DNA of 52,465 nt from Nocardia veterana NBRC 100344. Lineage in GTDB: Bacteria > Actinomycetota > Actinomycetes > Mycobacteriales > Mycobacteriaceae. The position numbers and the translations under genes are program-made. The notes under the pieces were generated by a model, which saw only the letters and a list, made by a program, of their open reading frames with translations, had not been told where the DNA came from and searched no databases. Of the stretch, positions 1-6,669 are shown in pieces (the first letter of the stretch is position 1; each line of letters starts with the position of its first letter). Where the stretch lies: positions 1 to 52,465 of the forward strand of contig NZ_BAGM01000202.1 in assembly GCF_000308855.1 (NCBI RefSeq). The letters run 5' to 3'.

Positions 1-542
1 AGCCATGTAGGAACATCTCGCCGCTACGTTAGGGCGTTACCAGGGCAGACAGGTAGGGGTCGTTGACGGACGCCGAGGATTCCCAGGCCACGAACCGCGC
101 GTAGGACTGGCCGGGCCGGTCATGTCTCAGAAGGGAAGGCCTGTCTTGAAACCTTGGCTGCGATCCGATGCGCCCGGCCACTGCTCTGGACGCGCGGCCA
201 CGGAGGTCCCACACTCGGTCGCCTCGACCGTGGATCATGGGTGTCACCGGGACGCAGGTGGAAGGGACCGCCGCGCGCCTGCGTGCAGCTCCCGGCGGCA
301 AGGCGCGTGCTCGACGGTCAGCGCGCCTCGGAATCAGCGAGCGGTACAAGGTGTGTCGACCGTTGCTGTTTCCGGCGGCAACGGGTATCGCAGCGGCCGG
401 AATCCGCCGTGCGCGCTGTGTCTGGTCTACCCAGGTGGTGAAGCGACCGTCGTCGATCAGCCACGCCTGGGCAGCCTTCTGACGCGAGTGAGATCCTGCC
501 GCTGCTGTACGGGCGTGGCCCACCCCCTTCGAGGAGGAGTTC
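1..542. other. No gene recognised at left edge
   Basis: Several open frames cross this stretch on both strands, but they overlap one another, are arginine-rich and lack convincing ribosome-binding sites. I see no family motif, RNA gene or mobile element. The last bases hold the leader and Shine-Dalgarno (531-536) of the small gene at 543. Confidence 0.5.
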
Positions 543-686
543 ATGGGCAAGGAACCGATGGATCGAGAGTCGGCGGACCGGATCGCGGCCGCGGCCGAAC
601 GCGACCCCGACAGTCCCACAGCACAATCGGGATTCGACGACCGCGCGGCCGCCGCAGCTGACCGCAACGACGCCGACGAGGAGTAG
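543..686 (+). CDS. Small charged protein, SMP-like (47 aa)
   Basis: This 47-residue protein starts at an ATG placed six bases after a perfect GAGGAGG-type ribosome-binding site and ends just before a strong hairpin, so it looks like a complete single-gene unit. The sequence is acidic and Ala/Asp/Arg-rich, with two similar halves (ADRIAAAAERD and DDRAAAAADRND). This resembles the short seed-maturation-protein-like (SMP) proteins of actinomycetes, whose function is not established. It has no signal peptide, membrane segment or cysteine. The coding call rests on ribosome-binding site, terminator and internal repeat; the family assignment is tentative. Confidence 0.6.
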   Translation: MGKEPMDRESADRIAAAAERDPDSPTAQSGFDDRAAAAADRNDADEE

Positions 687-689
687 ATG

Positions 690-729
690 ACGGGGGCCGG
701 CCCGGCTGCCTGGCCGGGCCCGCCCCCGT
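690..729 (+). terminator. Hairpin terminator after small protein
   Basis: A GC-rich inverted repeat with arms of about 17 bases (ACGGGGGCCGGCCCGGC and its near-perfect complement) and a short loop begins three bases after the stop codon at 686. There is only a short T stretch, as is common in high-GC actinomycetes. It would insulate the convergent gene ending at 755. Confidence 0.7.
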
Positions 730-754
730 TCGGAATGCGCGATCGCAGCTGCGG

Positions 755-1294
755 TCAGCCAGCCACGACTTTGGCCCAGCGTTCGTGGGCGGATTGGCGA
801 GTCATCCCGGCGGCCCGGCCGATCTCCTCCCACGACGCGCCCTGCTCACGCGCCACCCGGACAGCGTCGGTGAGGTCCTGCTGCGCTGCCGCGACAGCCT
901 CGGCCGCGCTTTCGATGTCGTAGCAACCCCGCGACGGCGCGATGTGCCGGTCCCAGTCGGCCATGAGCAGCTCTTCCAGATCCTCCGGAAGCAGGGCGTC
1001 GGCGCTGTAGATCCGGCGTCGGCCGGGATCGTGCTCGGCGGCGGTCGCTAGCCGGGTCCATACCGGGCCACGCCAGCATTCACGAGTGTGGGAGCTCGTC
1101 AGGTCGGTGCAGATCACCTGCCACGCAACAACTTCCGCGTCGGTCCGGTATTGCCAGTCCCCCGCGCCCAGGTGCGTCCCGTCGGCGGCCATAGTCGCTA
1201 CCGGTCTCCCGCCCGACCAGGCGCCACCGCGAATTCCGTCCGCAAATACCTGCGCAATGGAGCCCTCGTGTCGGTCGTCGGTCTGTCTGCCCAT
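755..1294 (-). CDS. HTH-domain hypothetical protein (179 aa)
   Basis: The C-terminal 30 residues (around ASWEEIGRAAGMTRQSAHER) form a typical helix-turn-helix of the sigma-70 region 4/AsnC type found at the end of many small actinomycete proteins. The N-terminal 120 residues match nothing I recognise. I chose the ATG at 1294, eight bases after AAGGGG; an in-frame GTG at 1303 is too close to that site. Two copies of a palindrome (1312-1327 and 1340-1355) lie directly upstream, so the protein may bind its own promoter. A DNA-binding role is inferred only from the HTH. Confidence 0.75.
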   Translation of the reverse strand: MGRQTDDRHEGSIAQVFADGIRGGAWSGGRPVATMAADGTHLGAGDWQYRTDAEVVAWQVICTDLTSSHTRECWRGPVWTRLATAAEHDPGRRRIYSADALLPEDLEELLMADWDRHIAPSRGCYDIESAAEAVAAAQQDLTDAVRVAREQGASWEEIGRAAGMTRQSAHERWAKVVAG

Positions 1295-1311
1295 AACCCA
1301 CACCCCTTCTT

Positions 1312-1355
1312 GTCAGGAATTCCTTACATCCAACCTGGCGTCAGGAATTCCTGAC
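1312..1355. promoter_or_regulatory. Tandem palindromic operator candidate
   Basis: GTCAGGAATTCCTGAC (1340-1355) is a perfect 16-bp palindrome. GTCAGGAATTCCTTAC (1312-1327) is a second copy with one mismatch in its right arm. Centres are 28 bp apart. The pair lies 18-60 bp upstream of the HTH gene starting at 1294 and downstream of the gene ending at 1417, the expected place for an autoregulatory operator. Confidence 0.6.
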
Positions 1356-1416
1356 GCGAATTTCCCGCCGTTCCGGGCCGAATTTCTGACCTCCGATAAG
1401 CGAAGGGTCCCGGAGG

Positions 1417-1743
1417 TCACGCCTGTCTATTCGGCGGCAAGGGCGTAGGCACGTCCTTCGAAGGCAGGTTCCGTTCGAAACTTTTAAGCCGCTGCAATGC
1501 ATTGCGTCCACGGAGGGTCGCACTCGCGATGAGGTGGCCATACCGATCGCGGTGAATCCAGATCGGTCCGTGCTTCTGCATATCCTGGATGTAGGCTTCG
1601 ATGCGGTAGCGATCCCGGGCGCTCCCGTAGGGCACACGTATCATCCGGATGAGCTCGACTACTTCGACGGCGCCCGCCTTCGCCACGATTTCGAGTAGTT
1701 TGCGGTGGCGTCGGCGGCGTATCAGATATCCCCGCGAGACCAC
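1417..1743 (-). CDS. Basic hypothetical protein (108 aa)
   Basis: This is an Arg-rich, basic protein with the GTG start at 1743. No named family is recognised. The alternation of helices and the central YGSARDRYRIEAYIQDMQKH stretch could be a small winged-helix fold, but that is a guess. It lies 12 bp after the small membrane-protein gene on the same strand, so the two are probably co-transcribed. Confidence 0.55.
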   Translation of the reverse strand: MVSRGYLIRRRRHRKLLEIVAKAGAVEVVELIRMIRVPYGSARDRYRIEAYIQDMQKHGPIWIHRDRYGHLIASATLRGRNALQRLKSFERNLPSKDVPTPLPPNRQA

Positions 1744-1755
1744 CTATCTTCGGCT

Positions 1756-1938
1756 TCACCGACGCACCCCACGGAGTGATCGCAGCGCCCTCAGCGCCAG
1801 GCGGGCATCGGCACGCCGGGATGCATCCGGGTGCAGGATCGCCACCGCCACGCCGATCGCGGCCGGTAGTTGAGTGAGAAAGACGGCGGCAGCTGCGGTG
1901 ACCAGATCGAGGGTTTGCATGCGTTCGATGATCGACAA
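1756..1938 (-). CDS. Small membrane protein (60 aa)
   Basis: Residues 9-31 form one hydrophobic helix (VTAAAAVFLTQLPAAIGVAV core) followed by a basic, Arg-rich tail, the usual layout of a single-pass protein with a cytoplasmic C-terminus. I placed the start at TTG 1938 because GGAGGG lies seven bases upstream; an ATG at 1953 is in frame but has no ribosome-binding site. It ends 12 bp before the gene starting at 1743. Function unknown. Confidence 0.5.
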   Translation of the reverse strand: MSIIERMQTLDLVTAAAAVFLTQLPAAIGVAVAILHPDASRRADARLALRALRSLRGVRR

Positions 1939-2536
1939 GGAGTGACCCTCCATGCAACGCGCTCTCGGAATTATCAGCCTATGCATGAAGCCGTGAAAAA
2001 GGCCGCTTGAGCAGCAACATCGTAAATCGTATGAAGCGTGCCACATAGTTGCAGAGCGTTCCGCTTCCTTGGATTCGAGACCGCCGAGGTCGGCCGGCGA
2101 GGTGCACTGGAACCGGCAAGTCCGGAGATCTCAGATTCTGATTCCGATATCGCCCACGGTAGGTCGGAGTACCGGACGCGCTGAACTCCGATAAGGGCGG
2201 TAGCAGCGGCTGGCGGGTGAACCTGGTTGCGGCGGCTGTCTTTCAGTCAGAATCGAGCGATGACGGGGAGGATGCGCCGGATGGGCGCCCAAATCAGCAG
2301 AGTCTCCGCACCATCCTCCCCTGCCACGAACCACACTCTAATCAGCACCGAGTATGGCCTCGGCGAGGCCACCTCCTCCGTCTCGGCGTCCCTTCGGCCC
2401 CACCGAAATTGGGTGCCGGCCGGGATGCGATCCCGATAGGGTTGCCCAGCGCGCGCTGGTCCCTCGTGTCCCGGGACGCGGTTGTGGATAAGGGATGTGT
2501 CTGCCATCTGCTGCGGTGCGTGAGAGAGGGGAATGC
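1939..2536. other. Intergenic region, no gene seen
   Basis: This 0.6-kb stretch separates two divergent transcription units. Open frames here are short, overlap each other and lack ribosome-binding sites. A 15-bp hairpin (GGCCTCG-G-CGAGGCC, 2356-2370) is visible. The region should hold the promoters of the minus-strand pair and of the nucleoside hydrolase. Confidence 0.5.
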
Positions 2537-3472
2537 GTGCGTTCGGTGTGGATGGACTGTGACAGCGGGTTCGACGATGCCCTCGCGTTGATGGTGCTCG
2601 CGGCGGCACCGCAGATCGAACTCGTAGGGATCTCGACTGTGGTGGGCAACACGAGCCTGGACAACACCACCGCCAACACGCTGGCCGTGGCCGAGTTCTG
2701 CGGATTGGACACACCGATCTACCGCGGGGCCGCCAAACCACTGGCCCAGGAACCGCAGACCATCGAACGGCTCCTCGGCGCCGGCGCCATGGGCACCCTG
2801 GGCCGCTGCTTCCCTACCGCTGCGCGCACCGCCGAATCCGTTGACGCGATCCACGCCTTGACAGCCACGCTGGGCGCGGCCGCGCCGAGGTCGATCACGA
2901 TCCTGGCGACCGGGCCGTTGACCAACATCGCTGTGGTGCTGCTGCTCCACCCGGAACTGGTCGACGCCCTCGATTCGGTGGTGTGGATGGGCGGTTCGAC
3001 GACCAGCGGCAACCACACCGCCGCAGCGGAATTCAACGCCTACGCCGACCCCGAAGCGCTCGACACCGTGCTGCGCTCCGGCGTCGCGCTGCGCATGGTC
3101 GGCCTCAATCTCACCCGCCAAGTCCTCATCACTGGCGACCACGAGCTACAGCTGCGGGCCATCGGCACCGAACGCGCCGCCATCGTCGCCGACCACGTCG
3201 GCTTCTACCTGCGTATGTCCGACGCGACCACACCCCGGCCCGCGGCGTTGCACGATCCCGCGGCCGCCGCGTTCCTGCTGTGGCCCGACCTGTTCGATCT
3301 CGCCCCCGCCCGGGTCGACGTCGAACTCGCCCGCACCGTCAGCCGCGGCGCAACCGTCTGCGAGTTCCGGGTCCCCCGCAAAGCCGACCCGAACGCACTC
3401 GTCGCGACCACTGTCGACGGTGAAAAAGTCATGACCTGCGTCATGGCCGAAATACGCGCCCATCTCACCTGA
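2537..3472 (+). CDS. Nucleoside hydrolase (IU-NH family, 311 aa)
   Basis: The protein should cleave the N-glycosidic bond of nucleosides to free base and ribose. The family calcium/ribose motif opens the protein as MDCDSGFDDALAL (Asp7, Asp9, Asp13, Asp14). GPLTNIA, the EFNAYADPEA motif and HDPAAAAFLLWP follow in family order, and about 310 residues is the normal length. The start is GTG 2537 behind a GAGAGGGG ribosome-binding site; an upstream in-frame ATG at 2495 has none. A short hairpin (3473-3492) follows the stop. An isochorismatase-like hydrolase follows on the same strand after about 330 bp, so a shared role in nucleoside or nicotinamide salvage is possible but unproven. A second, more divergent homologue lies at 12291-13298. 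Confidence 0.9.
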   Translation: MRSVWMDCDSGFDDALALMVLAAAPQIELVGISTVVGNTSLDNTTANTLAVAEFCGLDTPIYRGAAKPLAQEPQTIERLLGAGAMGTLGRCFPTAARTAESVDAIHALTATLGAAAPRSITILATGPLTNIAVVLLLHPELVDALDSVVWMGGSTTSGNHTAAAEFNAYADPEALDTVLRSGVALRMVGLNLTRQVLITGDHELQLRAIGTERAAIVADHVGFYLRMSDATTPRPAALHDPAAAAFLLWPDLFDLAPARVDVELARTVSRGATVCEFRVPRKADPNALVATTVDGEKVMTCVMAEIRAHLT

Positions 3473-3800
3473 ACACCACCGCCGACTGGTGTCACCGCAG
3501 GAGACCGGAAGCGGCTCGAGTGTGTCCATCCCTGCGGCGACCGTATCCGAAGAAAGCGTGCGCCCGAGCCCGCTCGCCCCCACGCCACCCGATATCGAAA
3601 CCTCCACGGCGAAGGATGCATTCGGGCCACATCGCGCGATCGCTCTGGCTGGGCTCGACCTGGACCGTATCAACGACTGCGACTCCGAAAGACAACGTTT
3701 CGCGGAGCGGCGCTAGCCTTTGGCTCATTTTCCGCGAACGGACGCGGTCGAAGTTTCGCTGCGCCACAATGTCTTTCATGCCAGCACTTGGGGAGCGATG
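3473..3800. other. Intergenic region between two hydrolase genes
   Basis: I see no supported gene. A weak hairpin (ACACCA...TGGTGT, 3473-3492) may end the nucleoside hydrolase transcript. The right half probably carries the promoter of the downstream gene. Confidence 0.45.
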
Positions 3801-4478
3801 ATGGCGGACACCGCGGTGTTGATGATCGACATGCAGAATGGGTACCTCACACAGAAGGTGCGGGATGCACTCGGGTGGCCACCGATCTGGCGACTCCACG
3901 AGGTCGTTGCCGAATGCGCCGAGCTTCTGGCCGCCGCACGTGCAGCAGGACTTCCCGTCATCTACTCCCGCCAAACGCTCAGCCCAGCAGGCGAGTTGGC
4001 CGCAAACCCCCGAGCACGGCGCCACATGCAGTCACGCGCGCACCTGCTTCCCGAGGTCTCCGAGTCCGAACAGCAGTGGAGTCGTCAGATCATGGACGAC
4101 CTCGCTCCGGTCGAGGGCGATATCGTGCTGGACAAGACCAGGCACAGCTTCTTCGCCTACACCGAGCTCGCGCCCGTGCTGAGAACCCTTGCTGTGCAAC
4201 GAGTACTGATCGCGGGACTGCAAACCAACGTGTGTGTCGAAGCGACATGCCGCGCAGCGCTGGAACACAACTTCAACGTCGCCGTCGCCGAAGACGCCAC
4301 CACCACCGACGGCCCAGCCCTGCACGAAGCCGCGCTCAACGCCATGCGTGTGCTCTACGTGGAAGTCCGCCCCTGGCGCGAACTACTCACCCAACCATGG
4401 GACAAGGCCTACCGAACACCCAACTACGGACGCGATCCCGGCTACTGGCAAGACCCCCACGACCTAAGCCACCAGTGA
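3801..4478 (+). CDS. Isochorismatase-like cysteine hydrolase (225 aa)
   Basis: The family includes isochorismatases, nicotinamidases and related amidohydrolases. The catalytic triad is visible: Asp10 in LMIDMQNGY, Lys112 in VLDKTRHSF, and Cys145 in GLQTNVCVEATCR with the preceding family-typical cis-peptide region. The start is ATG 3801, five bases after GGGGAG; ATG 3798 is an alternative. The substrate cannot be told from sequence. The C-terminal tail after residue 190 is longer than in small nicotinamidases. Confidence 0.88.
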   Translation: MADTAVLMIDMQNGYLTQKVRDALGWPPIWRLHEVVAECAELLAAARAAGLPVIYSRQTLSPAGELAANPRARRHMQSRAHLLPEVSESEQQWSRQIMDDLAPVEGDIVLDKTRHSFFAYTELAPVLRTLAVQRVLIAGLQTNVCVEATCRAALEHNFNVAVAEDATTTDGPALHEAALNAMRVLYVEVRPWRELLTQPWDKAYRTPNYGRDPGYWQDPHDLSHQ

Positions 4479-4485
4479 GGAGTAG

Positions 4486-4776
4486 ATGCCGATACTTCTT
4501 GCTGTCCGTCTCGCAGCGAGCGGCCATCCCCTTCAGCCGCGTGTGTCCGACGCATACGTCGGTCAGCCACCATGGACGGGGGTGCATGTGCCGGCCTCAC
4601 GCAACCAGGCCTGCTGCGGCCACGTCGTACCGGACATGACCACGCCGCAACCACATTCCGAGGTCGCCGACCGCTGGACGCAGGCCCGCATCCGCAACAT
4701 GCTCGCCCGGGTCCACGGGCGCCCGCAGATCGCGGGCCGAGAACGGCTCCGGGCCCAGCGAAGGTGCGCTCACTGA
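4486..4776 (+). CDS. Possible small hypothetical protein (96 aa)
   Basis: The reading frame starts seven bases after the stop of the cysteine hydrolase, with GAGGAG just upstream of its ATG. Third-position GC is high from Met51 (4636) onward (MTTPQPHSEVADRWTQARIR), less so before, so the real start could be ATG 4636. There is a CC pair but no recognised domain. It may be a small downstream member of the hydrolase operon or chance. Confidence 0.35.
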   Translation: MPILLAVRLAASGHPLQPRVSDAYVGQPPWTGVHVPASRNQACCGHVVPDMTTPQPHSEVADRWTQARIRNMLARVHGRPQIAGRERLRAQRRCAH

Positions 4777-4926
4777 CCCGGCACAACATCTCCGGCAAGG
4801 ATGAGCAAACCGCGCTGCCAAGAACGGAACCGCGGCGCCTTCGCGACCGAACCGACCCCAGGCCAAGATCGAGAACCTAGGATCGGTATTAACACGCTGA
4901 TCAGAGACGTATGGGAGGGCTCGACG

Positions 4927-5496
4927 GTGGATACGGATGACGGTGACCTGCTCGGTTGGGAGTTCGACGAGTCCGCTCAATACGACCCGGCATGGTCGCA
5001 GTGGGTGCTCGACAGCACCATCGCCGCGAAGATGGACGCCCTGTTCACCCGGACACTGCCCAGCGTGCCGCAGCGCCCGTGGTGGCTCGATCGCGGTCTG
5101 GGCAACGACGACGATGTCTGGGTGCCGATGCCCGATTGCGGCCGCTACGACGTCCAGATGATGGACTGGATCTCGGATATGGCATTCGAGTGGTTCTTTC
5201 CAGACGAGGAATCCCTCTCCGACCCAACGAAATTCGATATCGCTGACCAGTTCGTGACCTACATCGGACAATGCTTCGTGTCGCAGCTGGGCGCCAGCCT
5301 GTTCAATGCTCCCGGTGCCGGGTCGCCACTCTACGACGACATCGGTCCCGCCGGGCTGATGATCTTCGCCGAGAAGCCGGTGTATCTGGTCGACGAGTTG
5401 CTGGAAGCCGCGAACGAGGGCTTCTTCTCCGTGTCTCGGACGATCGCCACGCTGTTGGCGGACAAAGAGCGCGACGAGCGTGTGTTCGGGCAATAG
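4927..5496 (+). CDS. Acidic hypothetical protein, candidate partner of nuclease-like protein (189 aa)
   Basis: The protein is rich in Asp, Glu and Trp, has no signal peptide or membrane helix, and matches no family I can name. The start is GTG 4927, seven bases after GGAGGG; the longer in-frame ATG at 4801 has no ribosome-binding site. It ends 17 bp before the gene at 5514, so the two are surely co-transcribed. Acidity, size and position directly before a nuclease-like protein would fit an immunity or inhibitor protein, but this is inference from context alone. Confidence 0.75.
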   Translation: MDTDDGDLLGWEFDESAQYDPAWSQWVLDSTIAAKMDALFTRTLPSVPQRPWWLDRGLGNDDDVWVPMPDCGRYDVQMMDWISDMAFEWFFPDEESLSDPTKFDIADQFVTYIGQCFVSQLGASLFNAPGAGSPLYDDIGPAGLMIFAEKPVYLVDELLEAANEGFFSVSRTIATLLADKERDERVFGQ

Positions 5497-5513
5497 CTTG
5501 CGGCACAGGGGGG

Positions 5514-6512
5514 ATGGTGCGCGCAAGCGATGATCGGCAGCGTCGGCGGGCCGAGGAAGAACGTCAGCGTCGGGCCAGGGAGGCCGCAAGAGCCCGCAGC
5601 CGGATCGATAAGGGGCGCTGGTTCCACCTCGGCATGGCCGCCAAGCGTGGGGAAACACGCGAGAACGGTTGGGTCACCGAATTCCAGGTCAATACGCTCC
5701 ACGGTCGGCGCCGTCTCGACACCGCGCGTGTGCACGACGAGCGCAACCGACACTTCGCTGAGTACAAAAGTGGCCGCACGCCCGAGAAGGACGCCCTCGA
5801 ACAGCTGAAGAAGGACCGCGAACTCCTGGAGCAAGGATGGTGCGGCACCTGGGTGCGCGTCGAGGGCGTGAATTTCGGCCGCAGTGTCGAGAAGGAGCTG
5901 AAAAAGCTCGAGCGGGATTTCCGCGACCAATTCGACGTCGTGTTCGTCACCGAACAGGAGGCCCGCGAGGCGATCCAGCGCGGCCAGGAACTCGAACGGC
6001 GACATCAGCGAGAACTGTTCTCCGGCGCCGAACTGCGTGCCCGGGAGGAGCGAAAGCGCAGGTTGGAACGCCTCAAAGAAGCCGAGCGCACCAGGGCAGC
6101 GGCTGCGCAGGCGATCGAGAAGAAGAAGCAGCGTGAGCGCGAAGAGCAGGAGCGCCGGCGGGCCCGGGAACTTGCGGCGGCCGAACAGGCGCGGCAACAG
6201 CGGGCCCGGGAGGAGCAAGAACGCCAGCAGCAGGCCCGGGAGCAGTCCGCCACGGCTGAGCAAGCCCGCGCGCGGGAGCGGGAGGAGAGCGATCGGGCGG
6301 CAGCTCAACAGAGGGAACGTCAGGCACGAGAAGCCTACGAGCGAGCGCGGTTGCGGCTGCCGCGGGAGGTGAGCGATCTTCTGGCACGGTCCTATCCGGT
6401 CCCGGGGGACGAAGTCCGTGGAGGGCCGGGCCCGCACGCGGGACACACCCGCGCCGGCCGCGCCGAACGGTCGCGCGACCCGCGCGAGCGGGGCGGGCGT
6501 GAACGCCAATAA
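5514..6512 (+). CDS. PD-(D/E)XK-like protein with long charged coiled coil (332 aa)
   Basis: After a basic N-terminus, residues 34-130 read like a restriction-endonuclease-fold core: Glu56 in WVTEFQV, Asp69 in GRRRLDTARV, and Glu83-x-Lys85 in FAEYKSG. This spacing fits E...D...ExK. Several Tox-REase families share this pattern, but I cannot assign one. Residues 150-290 are an Arg/Glu/Gln-rich heptad-like coiled coil (REEQERRRAREL type) and the tail is basic and Gly/Arg-rich. There is no signal peptide. The start is ATG 5514 directly after a G-run ribosome-binding site. It follows the acidic 189-aa gene by 17 bp and precedes the secreted DNase gene by 157 bp. It could be a DNA-degrading effector or a nucleic-acid-binding structural protein. 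Confidence 0.75.
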   Translation: MVRASDDRQRRRAEEERQRRAREAARARSRIDKGRWFHLGMAAKRGETRENGWVTEFQVNTLHGRRRLDTARVHDERNRHFAEYKSGRTPEKDALEQLKKDRELLEQGWCGTWVRVEGVNFGRSVEKELKKLERDFRDQFDVVFVTEQEAREAIQRGQELERRHQRELFSGAELRAREERKRRLERLKEAERTRAAAAQAIEKKKQREREEQERRRARELAAAEQARQQRAREEQERQQQAREQSATAEQARAREREESDRAAAQQRERQAREAYERARLRLPREVSDLLARSYPVPGDEVRGGPGPHAGHTRAGRAERSRDPRERGGRERQ

Positions 6513-6669
6513 CCCCAGCATTCGGACATAACGGACGTGCAACGTCTTGGACACGCGACCAGTGACCTCCCGGTGGATCAAACGTATGTTCGATATGGTC
6601 GGTGGTGGTTGTCGCGAGCGCGTAATGGGCTCGGCGGCAACGTTGCTGGGGAAGATCAGGGAGGTTGTC

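Noticed and set aside
2356..2370. Hairpin GGCCTCG-G-CGAGGCC as a terminator
   Set aside because: The loop is only one base, no T stretch follows and no gene ends nearby.
4597..5658. 353-residue minus-strand frame
   Set aside because: Overlaps the acidic protein gene, which has a better start signal and composition; no domain is recognised.
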